Origin: Candidatus Kaiserbacteria bacterium RIFCSPHIGHO2_12_FULL_56_13
GTDB taxonomy: Bacteria > Patescibacteriota > Minisyncoccia > Phycocordibacterales > Phycocordibacteraceae
Assembly (NCBI GenBank): GCA_001781625.1
Contig: MFLS01000028.1
Coordinates: forward strand, 6,197 to 21,595
Reading direction: 5' to 3'
Length of the DNA stretch: 15,399 nt
Notes under the pieces: generated by a model
Databases searched by the model: none
What the model was told of the DNA's origin: nothing
Seen by the model: the letters and a program-made list of their open reading frames with translations, nothing else
Shown: piece after piece, positions 6,124 through 12,767 of the stretch
Numbering within the stretch: the stretch's first letter is position 1
Layout of the letters: each line of letters opens with the position of its first letter
Program-made: the position numbers and the translations under genes

Positions 6124-7464
6124 CTACACGCCCTTCAAGAAGTCGATGTCTTCTTGGAATCTCTCGGCCTTCGCGATGACGGCATTGCCGTAGGTGTAGT
6201 TTATGGGCGAGCGCGTGTCGCAGGAGCGGCCTGAGTAATAGCGGCACGCCGCATTTCGTTCGGCGCTGTAGGTCTGCGACCCCGCACCAAGATCTGCGAG
6301 ATAGATCGCGGTCGCCATGATGGCGTGCTTTGCGTCCCATGGGTTTGGCTGTGCGACTCCTAAGGAAGACTTGAGCTTTGGGGCGAAAAGCTCCCATGTC
6401 GATGGGATGAACTGCGATGGGCCCATGGCGCCCCCATAGCCCTTCCCCCCCACCGGACAGGAGACAGGAGAGGTCGCCCACGCAAGTCCTAGGGCGCTCG
6501 TGATGCGCTCGAACGGTACGGTATCACGCGGAACCTTCATCGTGTTGCTGAAAACACGACCAGTATTCTTGCCAACCCCCTCGCCAGTCGAGAGGCTTGC
6601 GACATAACACTGTCCGACATTCTTCCCCAAATCAGACTCTTGCGAGAGGACCGCGAGGATAAGTGCGGTGCGCACTCCGGTCTTTTGAGAGGCGAGCGCG
6701 GCATGATCAAGCGCCGTGCCAAAGGGGATCCCCTCGGCGTCACGGAGTGGGAAGAGGGCGTTTCGTATCGCCTCGGCACGACGCTGTCGTTCAGCGAGCA
6801 CCTTCTGATATCCCTCTTCTTGGTTTTTGGTGATCGTAAGCAACTCCCTCTTCCCGGCCTCACTCTTCGCGATCTGCTGCTTCTTGCTCTCAACGACATA
6901 GCGGGCATCGACCTCGGCATCTTTTTTCTCTGCGAGCGCGGCGCGTTCTTGCTCTGTCTCGCTCCTGATCGTCTGCAACTCATCGATGGTCTCTTCGAGA
7001 CGCGCCTCGAGCGTGAGAATCGTATCTGCTTCAAGAAAAAAAGCGGAGAAATCGGTCGAACCGATAGCGAGCGCCACGAGGGAGATGCGGTCCATCTCAT
7101 CGGTGCGCCGCATGAGGCTCGCGAGAGAGTCCATGGTCTCTTGCATGCGCAGAGAAAGCTTGCCGATGTGTTCGGTCTTCGACCGTATCTCGACCGAGAG
7201 TCCTGAGATAGCGATGTTCTTCTGACGTATCTGCGCCTCCGCCTGTTTTATCTGTGCATTAAGCGTGGTGACATCTCCTTGGAGCGTGTTCTTTTTTGCC
7301 TTGGTCTCGTCGAGTACCTTCTGCCATTCGACGATCTCCTTTTGGAGCTGATTGTATTCGGCTTCGAGCCGACTCCGCTCTTCAGGAGAAAGGAATTGCG
7401 CGTCTATCACGATAGGCGCAAAGAGCACAATAAGAAAAATGGCGCCGGCGAAAGTCCGGAACAT
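6124..7464 (-). CDS. Exported coiled-coil lytic murein transglycosylase
   Basis: Probably cleaves peptidoglycan glycan strands outside the membrane. The 446-aa protein has an N-terminal signal peptide or anchor (about 4-22, ending IDAQF). Two long coiled-coil stretches follow (about 26-118 and 148-235), rich in Glu, Lys and Gln. The C-terminal SLT/MltB-like domain spans about 250-445. The likely catalytic glutamate is E276 in ALILAVLSQESDLG. GAMGPSQFIPSTWELFAP (345-362) and NPWDAKHAIMATAIYLADLG (374-393) are typical of lytic transglycosylases. C286, C336, C407 and C415 may form disulfides, consistent with export. The coil-plus-hydrolase layout recalls EnvC and PcsB, which are switched by FtsEX, but here the enzyme is a transglycosylase. 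TATACT lies 6 nt before the ATG. Confidence 0.87.
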   Translation of the reverse strand: MFRTFAGAIFLIVLFAPIVIDAQFLSPEERSRLEAEYNQLQKEIVEWQKVLDETKAKKNTLQGDVTTLNAQIKQAEAQIRQKNIAISGLSVEIRSKTEHIGKLSLRMQETMDSLASLMRRTDEMDRISLVALAIGSTDFSAFFLEADTILTLEARLEETIDELQTIRSETEQERAALAEKKDAEVDARYVVESKKQQIAKSEAGKRELLTITKNQEEGYQKVLAERQRRAEAIRNALFPLRDAEGIPFGTALDHAALASQKTGVRTALILAVLSQESDLGKNVGQCYVASLSTGEGVGKNTGRVFSNTMKVPRDTVPFERITSALGLAWATSPVSCPVGGKGYGGAMGPSQFIPSTWELFAPKLKSSLGVAQPNPWDAKHAIMATAIYLADLGAGSQTYSAERNAACRYYSGRSCDTRSPINYTYGNAVIAKAERFQEDIDFLKGV

Positions 7465-7470
7465 TGAGCC

Positions 7471-7476
7471 AGTATA
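7471..7476 (-). promoter_or_regulatory. Putative extended -10 box of the transglycosylase gene
   Basis: On the minus strand the sequence reads TGTTATACT, a TGn extended -10, ending exactly 6 nt before the ATG at 7464. With standard spacing, +1 is the A of the start codon. It lies in the 24-nt gap after rplY. Confidence 0.65.
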
Positions 7477-7488
7477 ACAGAGCGCTCT

Positions 7489-8157
7489 CTACGCCTTCTC
7501 TTTTTCCTTTACTTCGGAGGCAGGAGCTCCTTCAACCGCGCCTTCCTCCTCTTTGCCCTTTTGCTCAACTTCGATCGCCGAGAGGTCAGTCGGCGCCTCT
7601 TCGACTTTTTCTTCAACAACTTCTTGGATCAGAGCGATGACCTCATCAGGGTTCGTGATGAGCTCGACGCCCTCAAACGCCACTAAGTCACGCACGTGGA
7701 GCTTGTCACCGACTGCCTTGAGCATCGAGAGGTCGGCGACGAACTCGTGCGGGAGATTCATGGGGTCGGCCTTGATTTCTATTTCGTGCAAGACTTTCAC
7801 GAGGGAGGCGCCCTCCTTCACTGCCAGCGATTCTCCCGTAAACTCGACCGGTATCGCGAGCTCGACCTTTTGACCCTTCGTTACTGCATAAAAATCGACA
7901 TGGCGCGGCTTATTCGTAAGCGGGTCGAGATCTATCTCATGAACCAAGGTTGGGAGGTCTTCACCAATCCCTGTCAAGGCAACAATAGTCGACTCGCCCG
8001 CCTTGCGAAACACTTTTTCGAAATCTTGCGCAGAGAGCGTGATGGGCATCGATTCTTTGTGGGGGCCGTAAACGACGGCAGGGAGAGCCCCGGCGCGCCG
8101 AAGCGCGCCGACACCCTTGCCGGTTTGCGTCCGTTTTTCTGCCTTCAACGTCAACAT
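7489..8157 (-). CDS. rplY: 50S ribosomal protein bL25, Ctc/TL5 form
   Basis: Binds 5S rRNA in the large ribosomal subunit. The 222-aa product starts MLTLKAEKRTQTGKGVGALRRAGALPAVVYG, the L25 N-terminal beta-barrel signature, followed by the TL5/Ctc C-terminal domain (about 95-185; VELAIPVEFTGESLAVKEGA, HEIEIKADPMNLPHEF). The last about 40 residues are a Glu-rich low-complexity tail. The frame is open to an ATG at 8208, but the conserved N-terminus begins at 8157, where CATAAT lies 9 nt upstream. A very stable hairpin with a cUUCGg loop is encoded at codons 16-23. Confidence 0.95.
   Translation of the reverse strand: MLTLKAEKRTQTGKGVGALRRAGALPAVVYGPHKESMPITLSAQDFEKVFRKAGESTIVALTGIGEDLPTLVHEIDLDPLTNKPRHVDFYAVTKGQKVELAIPVEFTGESLAVKEGASLVKVLHEIEIKADPMNLPHEFVADLSMLKAVGDKLHVRDLVAFEGVELITNPDEVIALIQEVVEEKVEEAPTDLSAIEVEQKGKEEEGAVEGAPASEVKEKEKA
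8091..8110 (-). other. cUUCGg-capped hairpin inside rplY mRNA
   Basis: Read on the mRNA (minus) strand, CGGCGCGC and GCGCGCCG form a perfect 8-bp stem around TTCG, closed by a C-G pair. This is the hyperstable C(UUCG)G tetraloop. It starts 48 nt into the rplY coding region and has no U-tract. A role in pausing or control is speculative. Confidence 0.7.
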
Positions 8158-8166
8158 AGTGGGCCG

Positions 8167-8195
8167 ATTATGCCGCATTTGCTCGGTTTGCGCAA
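8167..8195 (-). promoter_or_regulatory. Putative rplY promoter
   Basis: On the minus strand TTGCGC (8190-8195) is separated by 17 bp from CATAAT (8167-8172, 5/6 match to TATAAT), which ends 9 nt before the rplY ATG. The -35 matches only TTG of TTGACA. It overlaps the palindrome TTGCGCAA (8188-8195). Confidence 0.5.
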
Positions 8196-8202
8196 CCATG
8201 TC

Positions 8203-8217
8203 GGACATCGTATGTCC
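8203..8217 (-). other. Small hairpin at the aldolase stop codon
   Basis: GGACAT and ATGTCC form a perfect 6-bp stem with a 3-nt loop, overlapping the TAG stop of the aldolase gene. No U-tract follows, so it is not a standard intrinsic terminator; it could protect or pause at the 3' end. Confidence 0.35.
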
Positions 8218-9212
8218 TACATGGAAACGGCGGCGGAGAGTCTCTTAAGACGATTCAAAAATACTGCGCGGGCGGCGGCGACGTTCGCCTCTTCGCCTCT
8301 CCATATTTGAAGCGTCTCCTCTTGGAGCGCGCGAGCGTAGCTGAAAGTCACTGGCCACGAGGTACTCGCCGCCCGCGCCGTCGCTACGATAGCCGCGAGA
8401 TTTTCAGTCGCTTGGTCAGGCGTCTGTCCCCCTGAAAGGAACGCGATGCCAGCGATCTGCTTAGGCACATTTGCGACCAGAGCTTCAAGCGTATGCCTTG
8501 CCACCTCTTGCGGAGCATCGTGCTTGCCGGTCTCACTCCCCGAAAGGACCATCGAGGTCTTGAGGACAACCGACGCGCGATCAACAGCTTGCGCCTCAAG
8601 AGCGACGAATACGGTGGCGAGCACCTCCTCAAGCACCACTTTCGAGCGCAACAAGCTATGCATCCCATCAAGCAGGACTTCGGGCTCGATGACAGGCACA
8701 AGGCCCGCCGCTTGGGCCTCTCTCGCGTAGGTTGCAAGCCGCTTCGCATTCTCTAAGAGCGCGCGCGAGCTCGGGAGCTGGTCGCCGTCTATTCGCACGA
8801 CCGCACGCCATTTTGCGAACAGCGCCCCCTTTTTTGCAAACTCGAGGAGCCGCTCGGAAAGGCCGATGAGCCCGTTCGTTATGAACTCCTTCGGGCTCTC
8901 GGCAATGGGCTCGGTCCCCTGGTCTACTTTGATGCCGGGCGCGATGCCGCGCGCGGCCAAAGAGGCGGGGAAAAGTTTGCCGTCGCTCCCCTTCTGTGCG
9001 AAAGTTTCTGAAAAGAGGATGGCTCCCGAGAGGTACTGCTCGATGCCCTCGGCATTGAGAAAGATCTCTCGCTCCGCGCGCCGCATCTCCCCACCAATCG
9101 CTATGCCATGCGCGGCAAGACGCTTGTCTGCCGTCGCGACGCTCTCGTCAGCGGCAAGGATCCCCTTGCCGCTTGCAAACAAGGCGCGTGCGACCGTCAC
9201 AAGGTCCTTCAT
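8217..9212 (-). CDS. Class I fructose-bisphosphate aldolase
   Basis: Reversibly cleaves fructose 1,6-bisphosphate to DHAP and glyceraldehyde 3-phosphate by a Schiff-base mechanism; relatives also handle sedoheptulose 1,7-bisphosphate. The 331-aa protein has the eukaryote-like class I signatures: GKGILAADES (15-24), APGIKVDQG (91-99), VPVIEPEVLLDG (172-183), VLKTSMVLSG (216-225) with the Schiff-base lysine K218, and IAFLSGGQTPDQA (256-268). The C-terminus ends shortly after LNRLKRL and lacks the flexible tail with terminal Tyr that tunes the muscle enzyme. The frame is open upstream, but homology starts at the ATG at 9212, preceded by TATACT at 6 nt. It is transcribed away from the sugar kinase across a 22-bp gap. 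Confidence 0.94.
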   Translation of the reverse strand: MKDLVTVARALFASGKGILAADESVATADKRLAAHGIAIGGEMRRAEREIFLNAEGIEQYLSGAILFSETFAQKGSDGKLFPASLAARGIAPGIKVDQGTEPIAESPKEFITNGLIGLSERLLEFAKKGALFAKWRAVVRIDGDQLPSSRALLENAKRLATYAREAQAAGLVPVIEPEVLLDGMHSLLRSKVVLEEVLATVFVALEAQAVDRASVVLKTSMVLSGSETGKHDAPQEVARHTLEALVANVPKQIAGIAFLSGGQTPDQATENLAAIVATARAASTSWPVTFSYARALQEETLQIWRGEEANVAAARAVFLNRLKRLSAAVSM

Positions 9213-9218
9213 AAAAAT

Positions 9219-9224
9219 AGTATA
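9219..9224 (-). promoter_or_regulatory. Putative -10 box of the aldolase gene
   Basis: TATACT on the minus strand ends exactly 6 nt before the aldolase ATG at 9212. It overlaps the candidate -10 box of the divergent kinase on the other strand. Any -35 would lie in the kinase coding region; none is obvious. Confidence 0.6.
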
Positions 9225-9226
9225 AA
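9221..9226 (+). promoter_or_regulatory. Putative -10 box of the sugar kinase gene
   Basis: TATAAA ends 8 nt before the kinase ATG at 9235. A second candidate, TATAAC at 9228-9233, is too close to the start. The box shares 4 bp with the divergent aldolase -10 box. Confidence 0.5.
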
Positions 9227-9234
9227 CTATAACT

Positions 9235-10218
9235 ATGGATGTTCTTGCCATAGGCGACACTGTCGTTGACACCTTTGTCCGTCTCAAAGACGCTGAAGTC
9301 CATTGCGATGTTAACCGCGAGCACTGCACAATCTCGATGCGCTTCGGCGACAAGATCCCCTTCGAGTCAGCAACGGTGGTGCCGGCAGTCGGCAATGCCG
9401 CGAACGCCGCCGTTGCCACCGCGCGGCTCGGCCTCTCATCGGCGCTCCTTTCATGGCTCGGCAAAGATAGGAGTGGCGAAGATTGCCTCACCGCACTTAA
9501 AAAAGAAAAGGTTGATACCTCTCTCGTAACGACGGTGGGTGGAAAGATGACGAACAGTCACTATGTGCTCTGGTACGGCGCCGAGCGCACGATTCTCATA
9601 AAACACGAGGCATTCGATTGCGCGCTCCCCTCGCCTCTGCCCGTACCGAGAGCCGTCTACCTCTCGTCGCTCTCTGAACACTGCGCCCAACTCCACGACG
9701 ATATCGTTGACTGGCTTATCGAAAAGCCGAAGATGTTGCTTGCCTTTCAACCCGGGACATTTCAGATCGCCATGGGCCTCAAGCGTCTCGAGAAGGTGTA
9801 CCGCCGCGCCGACATTTTCTTTGCAAATAAAGAGGAGTATCAGCGAATCCTCGGCACGGCCGAAGAAAACCCGAAAAAGCTCATGGAGCTCATGCACGAC
9901 AAGGGGCCGAAAACCTGTGTGCTGACCGACGGCCCCAAAGGCGCGTACTCTTTTGACGGCATGAAAGCCTACCATATCCCCAGCTACCCCGACCCGAAGC
10001 CCCCCTATGAGCGCACAGGGGCGGGCGATGCTTTTGCCTCAACGGTCGTCGCGGCGCTCCTCCTCGGCAAGTCTCTCCCCGAGGCACTCGCGTGGGGCCC
10101 CATAAACTCGATGTCGGTCGTGCAGTATATCGGCGCCCAGCGCGGCCTTCTCTCCCGAGAGATGCTCGAAGGGTACCTCGCGATGGCGCCAAAGGAGTAC
10201 CGTGCTACTCCTTTATAA
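9235..10218 (+). CDS. PfkB/ribokinase-family sugar kinase
   Basis: ATP-dependent phosphorylation of a sugar or sugar phosphate in the cytosol. The 327-aa protein has the N-terminal strand VLAIGDTVVDTFV, the substrate-side glycine motif as VGNAANAAVATARLG (52-66), the lid region, NSHYVLWYGAERTILIKH, and the PfkB signature ERTGAGDAF (259-267) with anion-hole GAGD and catalytic base D265. Substrate cannot be fixed from sequence. Its position back to back with aldolase and tail to tail with transketolase makes a phosphofructokinase-like or sedoheptulose-7-phosphate kinase role plausible; ribokinase, fructokinase or nucleoside kinase remain possible. Its last 14 bp overlap the 3' end of the convergent transketolase C gene. 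Confidence 0.88.
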   Translation: MDVLAIGDTVVDTFVRLKDAEVHCDVNREHCTISMRFGDKIPFESATVVPAVGNAANAAVATARLGLSSALLSWLGKDRSGEDCLTALKKEKVDTSLVTTVGGKMTNSHYVLWYGAERTILIKHEAFDCALPSPLPVPRAVYLSSLSEHCAQLHDDIVDWLIEKPKMLLAFQPGTFQIAMGLKRLEKVYRRADIFFANKEEYQRILGTAEENPKKLMELMHDKGPKTCVLTDGPKGAYSFDGMKAYHIPSYPDPKPPYERTGAGDAFASTVVAALLLGKSLPEALAWGPINSMSVVQYIGAQRGLLSREMLEGYLAMAPKEYRATPL

Positions 10219-11191
10219 AGGTTTCTGCGGCGTGGCGGATTGAAGAGGCGCCGAGGCCGTAGTGCTCGATGAGCTCGTCGGGGTCGCCTGACTGCCCGAA
10301 TTCGTCCTCGATGCCGAGACGTTTGATCTTGGCCGGATACTTTTCAGAAAGAAGTTCAGCGACCGCAGAGCCGAAGCCGCCGGCAACTTGATGCTCCTCA
10401 ATGGTCACGATGCGGCGCGTGCGCTTTGCCGCTTCGATAATCGCCGCCTCATCGAGCGGTTTTATCGTCGGTACATGAAGGACAAGTGAGGCGATGCCAT
10501 CGGCATCGAGCGCACGCGCCGCGGCAAGCGCGTTATACGAAAGCGAACCGGTCGCAAGGAGGGCGACTTTCGGGTTCTCCCCTTGCCACAAGATGAGCGC
10601 CTTGCCTATCGAAAATGGCGTGTCGGGTGTCGTAAATATGGGGACACCAGCACGGCCGAAACGCAGATACATTGGCCCTGGTACCTTTGCAGCGGCAACC
10701 GTCGCCTTGCGCGCCTCGAGAGCGTCGCAGGGATTGATGACTGTCATCCCCGGGAGCATGCGCATCATCCCGATATCCTCAAGCATCTGATGCGTCGCGC
10801 CGTCAGCCCCTACCGAGACGCCGGCATGCATCCCACAAACCTTGACTGACACCTTGTTGAGCGCAATCGTGGTGCGAATCTGTTCGTAGTTGCGGCCCGG
10901 TGAAAAGCAGGCATACGAGGCAATGAAAGGGATCTTACCCGCCAAGGCCATACCGCTCGCAATCGTGGCCATGGCCTGCTCGGCAACTCCGACTTCAATA
11001 AAACGCTCGGGGAACTCCTTCTCAAACCACTCGGCGCGCGTAGATTCTTTCAAGTCAGCGCAGAGGACGACGACATTCTTATTCGCCTTTCCTGCCTCAA
11101 CTACACCCTTGCCAAACCCATCGCGCGTCGGTGCCTTGGTAACCTTGTCGCTAAACGGTTCTGCCACAAGTTTCGCCGCGACATTAAGCAT
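10205..11191 (-). CDS. Transketolase, C-terminal subunit
   Basis: With the N-terminal subunit it transfers two-carbon units between pentose, hexose, tetrose and triose phosphates using thiamine diphosphate. The 328-aa protein carries the pyrimidine-binding half (about 20-185) and the C-terminal domain (about 195-320). FIEVGVAEQAM holds the catalytic glutamate E71 that activates the cofactor; YACFSPGRNYEQIR and DGATHQMLEDIGMMRMLPG are typical transketolase segments. DXS or E1-beta are less likely because the partner gene is clearly transketolase-like. The ATG at 11191 overlaps the stop of the N-terminal subunit by 8 nt (ATGCTTAA), implying translational coupling. A GTG at 11206 in the same frame is an alternative. 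The 3' end overlaps the kinase gene. Confidence 0.92.
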   Translation of the reverse strand: MLNVAAKLVAEPFSDKVTKAPTRDGFGKGVVEAGKANKNVVVLCADLKESTRAEWFEKEFPERFIEVGVAEQAMATIASGMALAGKIPFIASYACFSPGRNYEQIRTTIALNKVSVKVCGMHAGVSVGADGATHQMLEDIGMMRMLPGMTVINPCDALEARKATVAAAKVPGPMYLRFGRAGVPIFTTPDTPFSIGKALILWQGENPKVALLATGSLSYNALAAARALDADGIASLVLHVPTIKPLDEAAIIEAAKRTRRIVTIEEHQVAGGFGSAVAELLSEKYPAKIKRLGIEDEFGQSGDPDELIEHYGLGASSIRHAAETFIKE

Positions 11192-12041
11192 ACTCGTGCG
11201 GGACACGGCCCTTTGCGCTCCGGAGCGCCTTCAAAAAGCGCGCGGCCTCTTCTTTAGAGGGCGGCTTGCCATGCCAGTGGTAATCAAACTCGATCTCGGG
11301 CACGCCCTTGCCGGGGATCGTGTGCGCAATGATGATAGTCGGCTTTTCATTAATCGCCTTCGCCTCCTCGATTGCCGCGACAAAGGCGGCGATGTCGTGG
11401 CCATTCACCTCAAGCACGTGCCAATTGAAGGCGGCATACTTTGCATTGAGAGACTCAAGCGGCATCACATCCTCGGTCATGCCGTCGATCTGAATGTTAT
11501 TGCGATCGATGACAGCGGTGAGGTTCGAAAGCTTATTTTTTGCCGCAAACATGATGGCCTCCCACGTATTACCCTCGTCGTGCTCGCCGTCAGAGGTGAT
11601 GCAGTACACTCTATTTTTCTTGCCGTCCATGCGAAGCGCGTAAGCCATACCCGCGGCCTGCGCGAGCCCCTCTCCAAGAGGGCCTGAGGTTGTCTCGAGC
11701 CCCTCGAGGCGAATCCTTTCAGGATGCCCTTGGAGGCGCGAGCCGAACTTGCGCAGGGTGAGGCACTCTTCAATGGGGAAATAGCCCGCGTGCGCCATCG
11801 CCGCATAGCGCACCGGCGTGATGTGGCCGTTTGAGAGTATCAATCGATCGCGCTCCTCCCACTCGGGGTTTGCCGGGTGGTGCTTCAGTATCTCAAAGTA
11901 GAAGACGGCAAAGATGTCGGCCATCCCAAGCGGGCCCGCGGTATGACCCGAGCCCGCGGCGACGAGCATCGAGAGAATCGTCTCGCGAATCGCCTCGGCC
12001 TTTTTCTCAAGCGCCCTCACGCGTTCGTCTGAAAGTGCCAT
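11184..12041 (-). CDS. Transketolase, N-terminal subunit
   Basis: Diphosphate-binding half of a split transketolase, 285 aa; a fused enzyme is about 620-670 aa. Motifs: GSGHTAGPLGMADI (30-43), ILSNGH (68-73), LQGHPER (103-109), SGPLGEGLAQAAGMA (119-133), and the thiamine diphosphate/Mg motif SDGEHDEGNTWEA (150-162), ending with RNN (180-182). The motif begins SDG rather than the usual GDG. The histidines of SGH, NGH and GHP are kept. Start: ATG at 12041 is preferred; a GTG at 12044 is directly in front. TACAAT lies 8 nt upstream, so this pair may be transcribed separately from rpe, whose stop is 19 nt upstream. It couples to the C-terminal subunit by overlap. Confidence 0.93.
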   Translation of the reverse strand: MALSDERVRALEKKAEAIRETILSMLVAAGSGHTAGPLGMADIFAVFYFEILKHHPANPEWEERDRLILSNGHITPVRYAAMAHAGYFPIEECLTLRKFGSRLQGHPERIRLEGLETTSGPLGEGLAQAAGMAYALRMDGKKNRVYCITSDGEHDEGNTWEAIMFAAKNKLSNLTAVIDRNNIQIDGMTEDVMPLESLNAKYAAFNWHVLEVNGHDIAAFVAAIEEAKAINEKPTIIIAHTIPGKGVPEIEFDYHWHGKPPSKEEAARFLKALRSAKGRVPHEYA

Positions 12042-12049
12042 CACTTGTT

Positions 12050-12055
12050 ATTGTA
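12050..12055 (-). promoter_or_regulatory. Putative internal -10 box before the transketolase pair
   Basis: TACAAT on the minus strand (5/6 match) ends 8 nt before the ATG at 12041 and lies in the 19-nt gap after rpe. It could give an internal promoter within the gap-rpiB-rpe-tkt operon. Confidence 0.45.
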
Positions 12056-12060
12056 GCGCA

Positions 12061-12765
12061 TCAGTGCTCGTAAATGCCGAAACGTTCACCGAGTGCTTCA
12101 AATCTCGCAAGTGCGGCAGAGATATCGCTCGCGCGCACGAGCGCCGACCCGACGACAAGTCGCGAAACCCCTGCGGTAAGGAGTTTTGGGACAGTGAGGA
12201 GCGACACCGCGCCATCGACCTGGAGCGGCACCGAGGGGTACTCGCGGCGAAAACGCCTGATCTTTTGCACTACCCGCTCATCAAAAGGCTGGTCTTGTTT
12301 GCCAATCGTCGCAATACCCATGAACTGCACGTAGTCGACCTCTTTGATGCAAACCCCGTAGGGGGCAGTGTCGGTCCCGATACTGAAGGCAAGCCCGAGG
12401 GAGAGGAGGCCCGAGGTGAACCCCGCTTCATGGCCGTAGCGTCGTTTGAAATCGGTAACGATTGTGGCGATTGAACGCGCGCTTTCGACGTGGAGCGTGA
12501 TACGGCTTGCGCCAAGCGTAATAAAACGCGCGAGCACCTCTTCGGGCCTCTGCACCATAAGGTCGATCTCATAGCGAAATCGCTCAATGAGAGGGAGCTC
12601 CCATGTCTCTTGACGCGCATAGGGCCACGAGGCGGGTTCTGCGAAAACGCCGTCGACCACATCAAGCTGTATGGTCGTGATGCCCTCGACCGGCGCGAGC
12701 CGCGCGAGTGTTTGGTCAAGCTCCGCGCGCGAAGTCGGCAAAACCGCCGGGATAATGATGCTCAT
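12061..12765 (-). CDS. Ribulose-phosphate 3-epimerase-like protein, diverged metal site
   Basis: TIM-barrel protein of 234 aa, by context the epimerase between ribulose 5-phosphate and xylulose 5-phosphate. The family scaffold is visible: IQLDVVDGVF (32-41) for the usual HVDVMDGxF, EIDLMV (66-71) for VHLMV, ITLHVES, YVQFMGIATIGKQDQPFDERVVQKI for the phosphate loop, LQVDGAVS (181-188) and VVGSALVR. Two aspartates expected to bind metal (D35, D184) are kept. The two histidines of canonical enzymes are replaced: Q33 for the HxD histidine and D68 for the HLM histidine. It may use another metal site or substrate, or act on a related D-ribulose phosphate or hexulose. It starts 2 nt after the rpiB stop, so the context strongly supports a pentose phosphate role. 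Confidence 0.75.
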   Translation of the reverse strand: MSIIIPAVLPTSRAELDQTLARLAPVEGITTIQLDVVDGVFAEPASWPYARQETWELPLIERFRYEIDLMVQRPEEVLARFITLGASRITLHVESARSIATIVTDFKRRYGHEAGFTSGLLSLGLAFSIGTDTAPYGVCIKEVDYVQFMGIATIGKQDQPFDERVVQKIRRFRREYPSVPLQVDGAVSLLTVPKLLTAGVSRLVVGSALVRASDISAALARFEALGERFGIYEH

Positions 12766-12767
12766 GG

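Noticed and set aside
8158..8208. Longer rplY start at 8208
   Set aside because: The 17 extra residues have no L25 homology and span the putative promoter.
8203..8217. Intrinsic terminator for the aldolase gene
   Set aside because: The 6-bp hairpin lacks a following U-tract, so it is recorded only as a hairpin.
9213..9491. Upstream extension of the aldolase
   Set aside because: It would run antisense through the kinase gene. Class I aldolase homology starts at the ATG at 9212, which has TATACT at 6 nt.
11184..11206. Frameshifted single transketolase gene
   Set aside because: Both halves have natural ends, and split transketolases with overlapping genes are known, so a real split is more likely.
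10890..11687. Long plus-strand open frame opposite the transketolase genes
   Set aside because: Antisense to two clearly conserved genes and without a recognisable fold.
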